DNA from: Thiobacillus sp. SCUT-2
GTDB taxonomy: Bacteria > Pseudomonadota > Gammaproteobacteria > Burkholderiales > Thiobacillaceae
Length of the DNA stretch: 64,000 bases
Assembly (NCBI RefSeq): GCF_035621355.1
Contig: NZ_CP141769.1
Span: forward strand, 1,674,001-1,738,000
Reading direction: 5' to 3'
Position numbers and translations under genes: made by a program. How positions within the stretch are numbered: position 1 is the first letter of the stretch; every line of letters starts with the position of its first letter. Shown here piece after piece: positions 52,670 to 62,227 of this stretch. Below the pieces are notes generated by a model. It worked only from the letters and a program-made list of their open reading frames with translations. It searched no databases and was not told the origin of the DNA.

Positions 52670-54763
52670 TCAGGGCTCCTGGCAGAGGGCCTCCAATGGC
52701 TGCGGCTGATGAATGCCGCTGCCCTGGACATAGTCCACGCCGATCTCGCGCAACAGGGCCAGAACCTGGTCCGACTCGACATACTCGGCCACGGTCTTCA
52801 GTCCCATCTGGTGACCGATCCGGTGAATCGCGTCGACCATCGAGCGGTCGACGGGATTGACCGCGATATCCCGCACGAACGCGCCATCGATCTTGAGGTA
52901 GTCGACCTTCAGATTCTTCAGGTAGGTGAAGGATGACAGTCCGCTGCCGAAATCGTCCAGCGCGAAGCGGCAGCCGAATGCCCGCATGGCCTCGATGAAC
53001 TCGTTGACGACGGCCAGGTTGCCGATCGCCGCCGTCTCGGTGATCTCGAAGCACAGATGGGGTCCCAGCGCCGGATTGTCTTCCAGGCTCGTCAGCAGCA
53101 TGCGGCGGAATGCCGGGTCCTTCAGCGACGCGCCCGACAGGTTGACGGCAAACAGGCAGTTCCGTTCGCGCCTTGCCGCCAGATAGCGCCGACACAGGCG
53201 CAGCGTCTCCTCGATCACCCAGCTGTCCAGCGCGGGCATGATGGAATAGCGCTCGGCGGCAGGAATGAACGCCATCGGCAGGATCTCGCCGCCGTCTTCG
53301 TCGATCATCCGCAGCAGCAGTTCCACGTGGCGCACCGCCTCCGCGGCGCCGTCGGCGCGGCGGATGTCCTGCCACGACAGACGCAGCCGCTGTTCCTCGA
53401 GTGCCCGCTGGATGCGCGTCACCCACTGCATCTCGCCACGATGGCGGGCAAGATCGGAGTCGCGGCTCTCGTACACGTGAATCTGGTTGCGGCCGTGGTC
53501 CTTCGCCACGTAGCACGCCGCATCGGCGGCCGACATCAGGCTCGCCGCCGTGCCGCTTTCCGCGTTGATCGCCACCATGCCGACGCTCATGCCGACCGAA
53601 AAGATGCGGTCGCCCCATTTGAAGCGGAAGCGCTGCACTTCGGCCCGGAAGACGTCCGCCACCTCGAGCGCGTCGGCGAGGCTGCAGTTCTCCAGCAGCA
53701 GCGCGAATTCGTCGCCGCCCAGCCGGGCCAGGGTGTCCCGCTCGCGCAGGTTGCTCTTCAGGAGCAGCGCCAGCTGGCGCAGCAGCTCGTCGCCTGCCGC
53801 GTGGCCGCAGGAATCGTTGATCACCTTGAACTGGTCGAGGTCCATGTAGCAGAGCGCATGCTCGCGCCCCTGCTGCAGCGCCGACAGCAGCGTGCGCTCG
53901 AGGCGCTGCTCGAATTCGCGGCGATTGATGAGCCCGGTGAGTGCGTCGTGGCTGGCCTGGTAGACCAGCCGGGCCGTGGCGCGGTCGATCTTTTCCTGCA
54001 TCTGGTCCTGCATCGTCTGCAGGTGGGCCGCCATATGGTTGACGCCGCGCTGCAGCACGCCCAGTTCGGCCTGTCCGGTCGCCTCCACGCGCTCGTCGAG
54101 ATGGCCTTCGCCGATGCGGCTCACCGTATGGGTCAGCGCGAGGATCGGACGGGTGATCTGGCGCCCGATGCGCCAGGCCAGGGTGAGGCTGACGCCGAGG
54201 CCGGCCAGCAGGACGGCCAGGCTGCGCACGATCGCCTCGCGCTGGCTGCGGATCGTCGCGCTGCGCGACACGTCCAGGCCGACCCAGCCGAGCAGGTGGC
54301 TCTGCGAAGCCGGCCTTTCCACGGTGGCCCCCGCCGGATTGAAGTCGTCGACCGCCACCTCGGTGCGGGTGATCGGTGCGTAGTACACCAGGCGATCGGG
54401 GTATTCGGCCTGATAGATGCGGTCGGCCGGCATCCCTGCCTCCTGCGGGTTGGTCCACGTTCCGAGCCCGACCTGTGCCAGCCAGCGGCCGTCGCTGGCG
54501 AAGACCGCCACCCCCCGCACGTCAGGCTCGATGGCGGCCTTCTCGAGCAGGTTCTGCAGCACCTCGACGTTGCCGGACGCGACGCCGTATTCCGTCGCCG
54601 GCGCCAGCTGGCGCGCGATCGCGATGGCCCGGGTGTGCAGCGACTGGTCGAGGTCGTCGATCTTGCCCCTGATGAGCAGGAACATCAGCAGGATGCCGAT
54701 GATCGCCACGGGCACCATGGCCAGGCCGATGACGCGTCCGCGTATCCCCAGCGACTTCGCCAT
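52670..54763 (-). CDS. membrane GGDEF-EAL c-di-GMP enzyme with HAMP
   Basis: 697 residues. Two membrane helices (about 8-30 and 165-185) enclose a periplasmic domain (ASDGRWLAQVGLGTWTNPQE). A HAMP segment (GRQITRPILALTHTVSRIG) leads to GGDEF, intact at 349-353, with a RERD inhibitory site five residues before it. The EAL domain has ELLLR with E481 in place of EAL but keeps ITETA, DDFGSG, LKIDG and VAEYVES, so it is probably active. Its ATG shares one base with the stop of the periplasmic binding protein gene, so the two are coupled as a sensor pair. Confidence 0.9.
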   Translation of the reverse strand: MAKSLGIRGRVIGLAMVPVAIIGILLMFLLIRGKIDDLDQSLHTRAIAIARQLAPATEYGVASGNVEVLQNLLEKAAIEPDVRGVAVFASDGRWLAQVGLGTWTNPQEAGMPADRIYQAEYPDRLVYYAPITRTEVAVDDFNPAGATVERPASQSHLLGWVGLDVSRSATIRSQREAIVRSLAVLLAGLGVSLTLAWRIGRQITRPILALTHTVSRIGEGHLDERVEATGQAELGVLQRGVNHMAAHLQTMQDQMQEKIDRATARLVYQASHDALTGLINRREFEQRLERTLLSALQQGREHALCYMDLDQFKVINDSCGHAAGDELLRQLALLLKSNLRERDTLARLGGDEFALLLENCSLADALEVADVFRAEVQRFRFKWGDRIFSVGMSVGMVAINAESGTAASLMSAADAACYVAKDHGRNQIHVYESRDSDLARHRGEMQWVTRIQRALEEQRLRLSWQDIRRADGAAEAVRHVELLLRMIDEDGGEILPMAFIPAAERYSIMPALDSWVIEETLRLCRRYLAARRERNCLFAVNLSGASLKDPAFRRMLLTSLEDNPALGPHLCFEITETAAIGNLAVVNEFIEAMRAFGCRFALDDFGSGLSSFTYLKNLKVDYLKIDGAFVRDIAVNPVDRSMVDAIHRIGHQMGLKTVAEYVESDQVLALLREIGVDYVQGSGIHQPQPLEALCQEP

Positions 54764-55719
54764 CAGCCCCCTCCCCCCAAACTTTTCTCCAGTTCAGCCA
54801 CGGAAGGCAGCGCGATCCCGAGCGAGCGTGCCACCTGCTCGTTGATCGAAATGCTGAAGTACGCCGGATAGGCCGGGGGCGGCAGATGCACGCTGCCGCC
54901 CTGCAGGGCCGCGCTCACCCATTCGGCCGCCTGGCGGCCGATCTGCGCCGGACTCGAGTGCAGCGACAGCAGCGCGCCCGCACGCGTGAGCGAGCGCGAA
55001 TAGCCCAATACCGGATCGCGGTAGCGGTAGGACGTCAGGAACAGGCTTTGCGCCGTGTTGCGGTTGAAAATCTGCGGATCGGGGAGCGCCAGCAGGAGAT
55101 CGGCATCCGCGAGCACCGATTCCAGCGGCACGATCAGGCGCTCGTCCCGCCCCACCGTGGCGTACACCAGGCCGATACGCTGCGCCCGCAGCGCCCCCTC
55201 GAGCTCCGCCACCACGCCGCTTTGCTCCGTGCCCAGCAGCACCCCCACCTTGCGCACGTCGGGGAAGGCCAGCCGGATCAGCAGCGCCTGGCGTTCGAAG
55301 GGCTGATCGAGATAGATGGCGGACACCGAGCGCCGCGCCCCTGCCGCGAGAAGGCTGCGCCCCGCCCGCAGATACCAGGCCCGCGGCACCAAAATCGCAA
55401 GCACCGGCGGCCGATCCGGCAACGCGGCCAGGGACTCGGCCGCGCGGACGCCGACCGCCACGGCCAGCCGCGCGTCGCCGAGCGCGGCCGGCGTCAAGGC
55501 ATCGGCGTAAAGCCGCACGGCGTCGTGAGGCGTATCGTCGAGATACGCCCGCATCACCTGATACACCTCCTGATAGGGCCCCGAGTCCTCGCTCAGCACC
55601 ACGGCCACGCGTGCGGCCCAGGCGTGCATCGACGCGAGCAGCAGGCCGGCGCAGATCAGCCCCATGCTGGCGATCCGCCGGAAAGCCGCGCATCCGGTCC
55701 GCCCACGGAAAGCGGTCAA
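54763..55719 (-). CDS. periplasmic ABC_sub_bind-type binding protein
   Basis: 318 residues. A signal peptide (about 17-34, ICAGLLLASMHAWAA) leads to an ABC_sub_bind domain: two lobes with RVAVVLSEDSGPYQEVYQVM and, in the second lobe, KVGVLLGTEQSGVVAELEGA. The late KxGxxA-like segment GRQAAEWVSAALQGG fits the family. There is no permease or ATPase gene nearby; instead it is joined to the GGDEF-EAL gene by a one-base overlap. It probably delivers a ligand signal to that enzyme. It overlaps the end of dnaQ by 4 bases. Confidence 0.82.
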   Translation of the reverse strand: MTAFRGRTGCAAFRRIASMGLICAGLLLASMHAWAARVAVVLSEDSGPYQEVYQVMRAYLDDTPHDAVRLYADALTPAALGDARLAVAVGVRAAESLAALPDRPPVLAILVPRAWYLRAGRSLLAAGARRSVSAIYLDQPFERQALLIRLAFPDVRKVGVLLGTEQSGVVAELEGALRAQRIGLVYATVGRDERLIVPLESVLADADLLLALPDPQIFNRNTAQSLFLTSYRYRDPVLGYSRSLTRAGALLSLHSSPAQIGRQAAEWVSAALQGGSVHLPPPAYPAYFSISINEQVARSLGIALPSVAELEKSLGGGG

Positions 55720-56420
55720 TTGGCCTCCTGCTCCTCAGCCCACAGGCAAGCGCCCTTGCTTTCCTTGGCGATCGCGTGCAGCAGGCTCGCGTGCGCCGCC
55801 AGTTCCTCCGGGCTCGCGCGCCGCACGACGGGGCGGGGGCGCACGCGAGCGGCGTCGCGCTCAGTCTCCGTGCCGCGCGCTTCGAGCCCGATCGACAGGC
55901 TTTCCTGGCCACGTGTCAGCGCCAGATACACGGCTGCAAGCAGTTCGCAGTCGAGCAGCGCGCCGTGCAGCGTGCGCGCGGTGTTGTCGACGCCGTAGCG
56001 CTTGCAGAGTGCGTCGAGGTTGTTGCGCTGGCCCGGATGCAGCGCCTTCGCCATCGCCAGCGTGTCGGTCACGCCCTCGCACCAGTTGGACAGCTGCGGC
56101 ATGTCCAGCAGGCGCAGCTCCATGTTGAGAAAGCCGACGTCGAACGGGGCATTGTGGATGATCAGCTCGGCCCCACGGATGAAGTCGACGAACTCCTGCG
56201 CGATGTCCGCGAAGCGTGGCTTGTCCTGGAGAAAGTCGCTGGTGATGCCGTGCACCTGCATCGCGCCGGCGTCGATCTCGCGGTCCGGATTGACATAGCG
56301 GTGCAGGTGGTTGCCGGTGAGCCGGCGGTTGACCATCTCGACCGCCGCCACTTCGATGATGCGATGCCCCTGGTTGGGATCGAGACCGGTGGTCTCGGTA
56401 TCCAGAATGATTTGCCGCAT
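55716..56420 (-). CDS. dnaQ: DNA polymerase III subunit epsilon
   Basis: 234 residues. It is the proofreading 3'-5' exonuclease of replication. Exo I is ILDTETTGLDP (D7, E9), Exo II is IIHNAPFDVGFLNMEL, and Exo III is LHGALLDCELLAAVYLAL. A C-terminal alpha-binding tail with SPEELAAHASLLHAI follows. The rnhA-dnaQ order and an 8-base gap match other proteobacteria. An earlier in-frame upstream extension lacks family likeness. Confidence 0.96.
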   Translation of the reverse strand: MRQIILDTETTGLDPNQGHRIIEVAAVEMVNRRLTGNHLHRYVNPDREIDAGAMQVHGITSDFLQDKPRFADIAQEFVDFIRGAELIIHNAPFDVGFLNMELRLLDMPQLSNWCEGVTDTLAMAKALHPGQRNNLDALCKRYGVDNTARTLHGALLDCELLAAVYLALTRGQESLSIGLEARGTETERDAARVRPRPVVRRASPEELAAHASLLHAIAKESKGACLWAEEQEAN

Positions 56421-56428
56421 GTTCCGTA

Positions 56429-56875
56429 TCAGTGTCGGTGCGCCTGCAGCACACCCTGGTTGGCAAGCTGGTCGGCGCGTTCGTTTTCCGGGTGGCCGGC
56501 ATGGCCGCGCACCCATATCCATTCGATGCGGTGCTGCTGCGCAAGCGCATCCAGCCGCTCCCACAGATCCTGGTTCTTCACCGGCTTGCCGTCGGCCGTG
56601 CGCCAATTGCGCCGCTTCCAGCCCGGCAGCCATTCGCTGATGCCCTTCTGCACGTACTGGGAATCCGTGTGGACCTCGACCGTCGACGGCCGCTTCAGCA
56701 GCTCCAGCGCGCGGATGACCGCGGTCATTTCCATGCGATTGTTGGTGGTGTTGGGCTCGCCGCCATGGATTTCCTTGCGGTGCCCGCCCGCCACCAGCAG
56801 CGCGCCCCAGCCGCCCGCCCCCGGGTTGCCCTTGCAGGCGCCATCGCTGTAGATGTAAATGGTGTCAGCGCTCAC
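56429..56875 (-). CDS. rnhA: ribonuclease HI
   Basis: 148 residues. It cuts the RNA of RNA-DNA hybrids. The catalytic DEDD set is visible: D11 ([17 protein letters not shown]), E51 (NRMEMTAVI), D71 (VHTDSQYV), and the histidine and aspartate in [17 protein letters not shown]. It overlaps the upstream methyltransferase gene by 11 bases. Length is normal. Confidence 0.97.
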   Translation of the reverse strand: MSADTIYIYSDGACKGNPGAGGWGALLVAGGHRKEIHGGEPNTTNNRMEMTAVIRALELLKRPSTVEVHTDSQYVQKGISEWLPGWKRRNWRTADGKPVKNQDLWERLDALAQQHRIEWIWVRGHAGHPENERADQLANQGVLQAHRH

Positions 56876-57602
56876 GATGCATGCGATAGTGCTTGAGGTT
56901 GATGACCTTGGCCGCGGGCGACAGCAGGCGCTGCGTCACCGGCGTGGTCCATTGCGGCTGGATGATGTTCATGCCCTGCACGCGCTTCACCGCCTGCAGG
57001 AAATAGACGCCGCCGCCCATGGCCCACCAGCGGTCGCCAGCCGGCTCCATGAAGCGCAGGCGCCGCAGCCAGTTCTCGCGATTGACCGGCGGCCGATAGC
57101 AGCACATGCTGCCGGCCGCCACCTCGAGCCCCAGCAGCACCATCCAGTCCTTCACCCGCGAGATATTCAGGAAATTGCCGTTCCACGGATAGCCGCGCTC
57201 GCCGCCCTGCAGCTTGCGCGCGAGCCCCCACAGGCTGCGCGGGTTGAAGCCGGCCATCACCAGACGGCCTTCCGGCCGCAGCACCCGCTCGGCCTCGCGC
57301 AGCACCTGGTGCGGATTGGCGCTGAATTCCAGCACGTGCGGCAGCAGCAGCAGGTCGAGCGACTGGCTCTCGAACGGCAGGAACATCGGGTCTGCCCGCA
57401 CGTTCCCCGGCGCCTCGACGGCACAGGTCACGCGCAGCGGAATCCGGCTGTTGCGCAGGAAGTCGATCTGCGGCAGCCCGACCTGCACCGCGTTGAAGCC
57501 GAACACGTCGGACACCGCGTGGTCGAAGTAGCGGCGCTCGCGAAACACCAGGTGGCGCCCCAGGGGCGTCTCGAACCATTCAGCGTTCAGCTTGGATAAC
57601 AT
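56865..57602 (-). CDS. class I SAM methyltransferase-like protein
   Basis: 245 residues. Methyltransf_11-like features are [20 protein letters not shown] and [20 protein letters not shown]. The usual GxGxG SAM loop is not recognisable, so binding may be altered. This gene upstream of rnhA and divergent from gloB is conserved in many betaproteobacteria, but its substrate is unknown. The ATG is 30 bases from the gloB start. Confidence 0.8.
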   Translation of the reverse strand: MLSKLNAEWFETPLGRHLVFRERRYFDHAVSDVFGFNAVQVGLPQIDFLRNSRIPLRVTCAVEAPGNVRADPMFLPFESQSLDLLLLPHVLEFSANPHQVLREAERVLRPEGRLVMAGFNPRSLWGLARKLQGGERGYPWNGNFLNISRVKDWMVLLGLEVAAGSMCCYRPPVNRENWLRRLRFMEPAGDRWWAMGGGVYFLQAVKRVQGMNIIQPQWTTPVTQRLLSPAAKVINLKHYRMHRER

Positions 57603-57632
57603 AGCCCGACCTCCTGTCCGTCCGTTCCCACC

Positions 57633-58403
57633 ATGTTGACACTGATTCCCCTGCCCGCGTTCGACGACAACTACATCTGGGCGTGGCACGACGGCCGCCA
57701 CGCCATCGCCGTCGACCCCGGCGATCCCGCGCCGCTGATCGCGTTTCTCGACGCCAGCGGGCTGAGCCTGACCGCAGTGCTGATCACCCACCACCACCGC
57801 GACCATACTGGCGGCAACGTCCTGCTGCGTCAACGCTACGGCTGTGCCATCCATGCACCCGACAACCCGCGCATTCCCGGCGTCACCCATGTCGTGCGCG
57901 GCGGCGATTCGATCGAGCTCACCGAGCCGCCGCTGCGCCTGCGCGTACTCGCGACACCCGGCCATACCCTCGACCATGTGAGCTACCTCGGAGAGGGCGT
58001 CCTGTTCTGCGGCGACACCGTGTTCGGATGCGGCTGCGGCAAGCTGTTCGAAGGCGACGCGGAAACGATGACGGCCAGCCTCGAGGCCATACTCGCCTTG
58101 CCGGATGCTACCCGAGTCTGCTGCGCGCATGAATACACCCTGAGCAATATCGCGTTCGCGAAAACGGTGGATGGTGCCAATCCGGCACTGCTCGCACGGG
58201 AAAGCGCCGACGGGGCATTGCGCGCACGGAATGCGCCGACGCTTCCCTCGACCCTTGCGCTCGAGAAGGCGACCAACCCGTTTCTGCGTTTCCACGAACC
58301 GGAGATGAAGGCCTTCGCCAGCCGCTATCTCAAGCGGCCGGATCCGACCCCCGCCGAGGTGTTCGGCGCGATCCGCGCCGCCAAGGACGCCTGGGACGGT
58401 TGA
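57633..58403 (+). CDS. gloB: hydroxyacylglutathione hydrolase (glyoxalase II)
   Basis: 256 residues. It hydrolyses S-lactoylglutathione in methylglyoxal detoxification. The two-metal motif THHHRDHTGG (H53, H55, D57, H58), later GHTLDHVSY, FCGDTVFGCGCG and CCAHEYTLSNIAFA are intact. Length is normal for GloB. It leads towards mltD, 54 bases downstream. Confidence 0.96.
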   Translation: MLTLIPLPAFDDNYIWAWHDGRHAIAVDPGDPAPLIAFLDASGLSLTAVLITHHHRDHTGGNVLLRQRYGCAIHAPDNPRIPGVTHVVRGGDSIELTEPPLRLRVLATPGHTLDHVSYLGEGVLFCGDTVFGCGCGKLFEGDAETMTASLEAILALPDATRVCCAHEYTLSNIAFAKTVDGANPALLARESADGALRARNAPTLPSTLALEKATNPFLRFHEPEMKAFASRYLKRPDPTPAEVFGAIRAAKDAWDG

Positions 58404-58457
58404 CCATCCCCGCGCATCCCCTTAGCATGACGGGGTTATTGAGTACGGGAGACCGTC

Positions 58458-60029
58458 TTGCCCGGAATCAACAAGGCCCCGTGCCGGTTCCCGCTGCTGA
58501 GCCTGGCCATCCTTGCCGTCCTCTCCATTCAGCCGATTCATGCGGCGGCCGGCGATGCCGGCATCCGAACCCTGCAATGGAACGATGACGGCGCCGGTGC
58601 CGACCCTGCGCCGAGCGCCGACGCCGGTGACGCCGATGTCTGGCAGCGGATCCGCAACGGCTTCAAGATCGACGACGACGCCAGCGAGAACCCCCTGGTT
58701 TCGATGCATGAAGCCTGGTATGCGGCGCGGCCGGACTACGTCCGGCGCATGATCGAGCGTTCGCGCCGCTACCTCTTCCACATCGTCCAGGAGGTCGACC
58801 GGCGCGCCATGCCGATGGAAATCGCCCTGCTGCCGATGGTCGAAAGTGCATTCAATCCGACCGCGGAATCGCCGGCTGCCGCCTCCGGGATCTGGCAGTT
58901 CATGCCCGCGACCGCGCGCCTCTACGGACTCAAGCAGGACAACTGGTACGACGGCCGGCGCGACGTGACGGCAGCCACCGAGGCGGCGCTCGATTATCTG
59001 GGCAAGCTCTATCTCGACTTCGGCGACTGGGAACTCGCGCTCGCGGCCTACAACTGCGGCGAGGGCTGCGTCACCCGCGCGATCGAGAAGAATGTCCAGC
59101 AAGGCCTGCCGACCGACTACGCGAGCCTGCCGCTGCCCGCCGAGACCCGGAACTACGTCCCGAAGCTGCTCGCGATCAAGGATCTGGTGAACAACCCCGA
59201 CCGCTACGGAATCGCCATCGACACGCTGCCCAATCAGCCCTACTTCAAGCAGGTCACGGTGCGTGCGAGCATGGACATCCGTTCGGCCGCGCGCCTGGCA
59301 GGCATGAGCAGCGACGATTTCATCGCGCTGAATCCCGCGTTTCCCCGCAAGCTGATCCGCTCCGACGCGCCGGTGAACCTGCTGGTTCCGGTCGACAAGA
59401 CCGACACCTTCCAGCGCAATCTCGAAACGGGAAGCTGGGACTCCTGGCAGCCTTACAGGGCGCACAAGGGCGATCGCCCGCAGACCATCGCCGAGCGCTT
59501 CGATGTCAGCGTCGCACGCCTCGAGGAACTCAACCCATTCCACCTGAAGCGCGGCCGCCTGGTGCGCGACCAGGTCATCCTCGTGCCCGTGCGCAAGCGC
59601 GGCACGAACGCCGCGCAAGACGACGCGCCCGTGGCACCGGCGCCACCGGCCGCCCCGCGCCAGGCGCGGATCGACGTGCAGCAGGGCGACACCCTGTTCA
59701 GCCTCGCCCGCCGCTACGGCGTGACGGTGGCCGATCTCGACGCCGCCAACCCCGGGCTCAACGGCCGCCTCCAGGCCGGACAGCGTCTGCGCCTGCCGGA
59801 CGGCGCCGCACCGGCCTCGGATGCGCCGGCAATCCGGCATGCCAGCCTCGCCGCGCCCGTCGACACGTCCTCGCGGCCGTCGCGCTACACCGTGCGGCAC
59901 GGCGACACCCTGAGCGCCATCGCCGATCGGTTCGACGCCAGCGTCGCGGACCTCAAGGCGTGGAACCCGGGCTTCAGGAAGCACAGCCGCATCCGCGCCG
60001 GTCAGACGCTCGTCGTGCGGCGCCCCTGA
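58458..60029 (+). CDS. mltD: membrane-bound lytic transglycosylase D
   Basis: 523 residues from a TTG with GGGAGA upstream. A signal peptide (about 1-30) is followed by the SLT domain, with the catalytic E129 in LPMVESAFNP and the later ASGIWQFMPATARLYGL and AYNCGEGCV motifs. Then come a degenerate LysM-like segment (ARLAGMSSDDFIALNP) and three LysM domains (RPQTIAERFDVSVARLEELN; DTLFSLARRYGVTVADLDAA; DTLSAIADRFDASVADLKAW). It cuts peptidoglycan to give anhydromuropeptides. No lipobox cysteine is seen, unlike E. coli MltD. Confidence 0.93.
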   Translation: MPGINKAPCRFPLLSLAILAVLSIQPIHAAAGDAGIRTLQWNDDGAGADPAPSADAGDADVWQRIRNGFKIDDDASENPLVSMHEAWYAARPDYVRRMIERSRRYLFHIVQEVDRRAMPMEIALLPMVESAFNPTAESPAAASGIWQFMPATARLYGLKQDNWYDGRRDVTAATEAALDYLGKLYLDFGDWELALAAYNCGEGCVTRAIEKNVQQGLPTDYASLPLPAETRNYVPKLLAIKDLVNNPDRYGIAIDTLPNQPYFKQVTVRASMDIRSAARLAGMSSDDFIALNPAFPRKLIRSDAPVNLLVPVDKTDTFQRNLETGSWDSWQPYRAHKGDRPQTIAERFDVSVARLEELNPFHLKRGRLVRDQVILVPVRKRGTNAAQDDAPVAPAPPAAPRQARIDVQQGDTLFSLARRYGVTVADLDAANPGLNGRLQAGQRLRLPDGAAPASDAPAIRHASLAAPVDTSSRPSRYTVRHGDTLSAIADRFDASVADLKAWNPGFRKHSRIRAGQTLVVRRP

Positions 60030-60041
60030 TCCGCTGCGGCC

Positions 60042-60239
60042 TCAGTCCGAGGCCGGCGGCTCGCCCGACTTATCCGACATCAGCAGCGCCATCCCCGCTG
60101 CCGCCAGCACCATCCACAGCACCACGGCCCAGATGCCGAGCGCCTCGGACAATTGCCCCATGAAGAACAAGGCGAGCATGGCGATCGCGAGGATGCCGTT
60201 GCCGAGCCAGAAATTCCGGCTGTGTCTTTCGTTGTTCAA
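60042..60239 (-). CDS. small membrane protein
   Basis: 65 residues from a TTG with GGAG 6 bases upstream (NNERHSRNFWLGNGILAIAM). Two predicted membrane helices (about 12-28 and 32-50) and a short charged tail are seen. I recognise no family. It lies 23 bases after the stop of the peptide-transporter ATPase and could be the last gene of that operon. Confidence 0.65.
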   Translation of the reverse strand: MNNERHSRNFWLGNGILAIAMLALFFMGQLSEALGIWAVVLWMVLAAAGMALLMSDKSGEPPASD

Positions 60240-60262
60240 TCGATGCTCCGTCTTGAAGACAT

Positions 60263-62227
60263 TCAAAGCGTGCCCGCCACCCAGTGGCAGCGCACCCAGT
60301 GTCCGCCGCCGAGAACGGTCGGCTCGGGGTAGCGGACCCGGCACGCGGCGCCCGCATGCGGGCAGCGCGGATGGAAGTGGCAGCCGCCCGGTGGCGCGAG
60401 CGGGGACGGCTGGTCACCCTCGAGCCGCATGATCGCCGGCCGGGGCGTCGGACCGATGTGCGGGACGGCGCTCACCAGCGCCTGCGCGTAGGGGTGGCGC
60501 GGCGTGCGCAGCAGCGCCCCGGCCGGCCCCTGCTCGACGATGCGACCGAGATACATGACCGCCACGTCGTGCGCCAGATAGTCGACCACGGCGAGATTGT
60601 GCGTGATGAAGAGATAGGCGAGGCCCAGCTCGTCCTGCAGGTCCTTCAGCAGGTTGAGGATCTGCGCCTGCACCGACACGTCGAGCGCGCTGGTGGGTTC
60701 GTCGCAGACCACCAGCCGGGGCGACACCGCCAGCGCGCGCGCAATGGCGATGCGCTGGCGCTGGCCGCCGGAAAACGCGTGCGGATAGCGCGCGCCGGCG
60801 TCATCCGGCAAGCCGACTTGACGCAGCAGCCTTTCCACCGCGTCGCGCCGCTCGGCAGCGGCCCCGACGCCGAGGGCGTCCATGCCCTCGAGCAGGATGT
60901 CCGCGACCCGCATGCGCGGATTCAGCGAACTAAACGGGTCCTGGAAGACCATCTGCGCCTGCCGCCGCAGCGAGGCCGCATTGCTCGCGCTGACGGCTTC
61001 GCCCGCCAGGGCCACCCGCCCCGCGGTGGGCTCGATCAGCCGCAGCAGCGCCTTGCCCACCGTCGTCTTGCCGCAGCCCGATTCGCCGACCAATGCGAGC
61101 GTGCGGCCCGCGTGGATCGACAGCGCCACGTCGTCGACGGCGCGCACGTGGCCGACGGTGCGCTGGATCAGGCCGCGCCGCACGGGAAAGTGAACCTTCA
61201 GCCCCTCGACTTCCAGCAGGGGCTGCGGGGAAGCCACCGCCCGCAGGGACGGGATCGGCACCGGCACACGCCCCTGCGGCAGGGAGCCTGCCAGATGACA
61301 GCGCACGCGCAGCCCGGCGTGTTCCTGCCAGTCCGGCGCCTCGGTGCGGCAGCGGGCCACGGCAAAGGGACAGCGCGGCGCGAAGCGGCAGCCGGCGAGC
61401 GAGCCGTCGAGCCGCGGCACCTGGCCCGCGATCGTCGCCAGCCGGCCGCCTTCGCCGGGACGCGGCAAGGCTTCGAACAGCATGCGACTGTAGGGATGCT
61501 GAGGCGCGCTGAAATAGTCGTCCCGCCTGCCCTCCTCAACCAGTTCGCCGGCATACATTACGCCGACGCGGTCGGCGTTCTCCGCGACCACGCCGAGGTC
61601 GTGGGTGATCAGCAGCATCCCCATGCGCCGTTCGACGCGCAGGCGACGCAGCAGGTCGAGCACCTGCGCCTGGATCGTCACGTCGAGCGCCGTCGTCGGC
61701 TCGTCGGCGATCAGCAGCTCCGGTTCCCCCGCCAGCGCCATCGCGATCATGATCCGCTGGCGCAGGCCGCCGGAGAGCTCGAACGGATAGGCGTCGAGCC
61801 GCCGTGCCGCATCGGGCACGCCCACGGCGTCGAGCAGTTCACGCGCCGCGTCGCGCCCCGCGCGCCCGCCGACCCGCCGATGCAGCGCGAGCGCCTCGCC
61901 GATCTGCGCGCCGACCTTGACGACGGGATTCAGCGCGAGCATCGGTTCCTGGAAGATCATCGCCATCCGCCCGCCGCGCACGCGCCGCATGTCGCGCTCG
62001 GCCAGCGCCCGGATATCCGTCTCGCCGAGCCGCATCGCGCCCGAGGCAATGCGCCCGCCGTCCGGAAGCAGGCGCATCAGCGACAGTGCCGTCATCGACT
62101 TGCCGCATCCCGACTCGCCCAGCAAGGCGTAGGTTTCGCCGGCGGCGACGTGGAAGGACACGCCGTCGACGACGCGCGTGGCGCCGATGTCGGTGACCAG
62201 GCGGTCGACCTGCAGCAGCGGCTTCAC
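60263..62227 (-). CDS. peptide ABC transporter, fused double ATPase (YejF/DppDF-like)
   Basis: 654 residues from a GTG that overlaps the permease stop (GTGA), with GGAGGG 6 bases upstream. Two complete ABC domains in tandem have Walker A GESGCGKS at 37-44 and a second GESGCGKT near 375, signatures LSGGLRQR and FSGGQRQR, and Walker [13 protein letters not shown] and [12 protein letters not shown]. The first half ends with the oligo_HPY tail ([12 protein letters not shown]). Such fusions power dipeptide, oligopeptide or nickel uptake. The substrate depends on a binding protein outside the window. Confidence 0.94.
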   Translation of the reverse strand: MKPLLQVDRLVTDIGATRVVDGVSFHVAAGETYALLGESGCGKSMTALSLMRLLPDGGRIASGAMRLGETDIRALAERDMRRVRGGRMAMIFQEPMLALNPVVKVGAQIGEALALHRRVGGRAGRDAARELLDAVGVPDAARRLDAYPFELSGGLRQRIMIAMALAGEPELLIADEPTTALDVTIQAQVLDLLRRLRVERRMGMLLITHDLGVVAENADRVGVMYAGELVEEGRRDDYFSAPQHPYSRMLFEALPRPGEGGRLATIAGQVPRLDGSLAGCRFAPRCPFAVARCRTEAPDWQEHAGLRVRCHLAGSLPQGRVPVPIPSLRAVASPQPLLEVEGLKVHFPVRRGLIQRTVGHVRAVDDVALSIHAGRTLALVGESGCGKTTVGKALLRLIEPTAGRVALAGEAVSASNAASLRRQAQMVFQDPFSSLNPRMRVADILLEGMDALGVGAAAERRDAVERLLRQVGLPDDAGARYPHAFSGGQRQRIAIARALAVSPRLVVCDEPTSALDVSVQAQILNLLKDLQDELGLAYLFITHNLAVVDYLAHDVAVMYLGRIVEQGPAGALLRTPRHPYAQALVSAVPHIGPTPRPAIMRLEGDQPSPLAPPGGCHFHPRCPHAGAACRVRYPEPTVLGGGHWVRCHWVAGTL

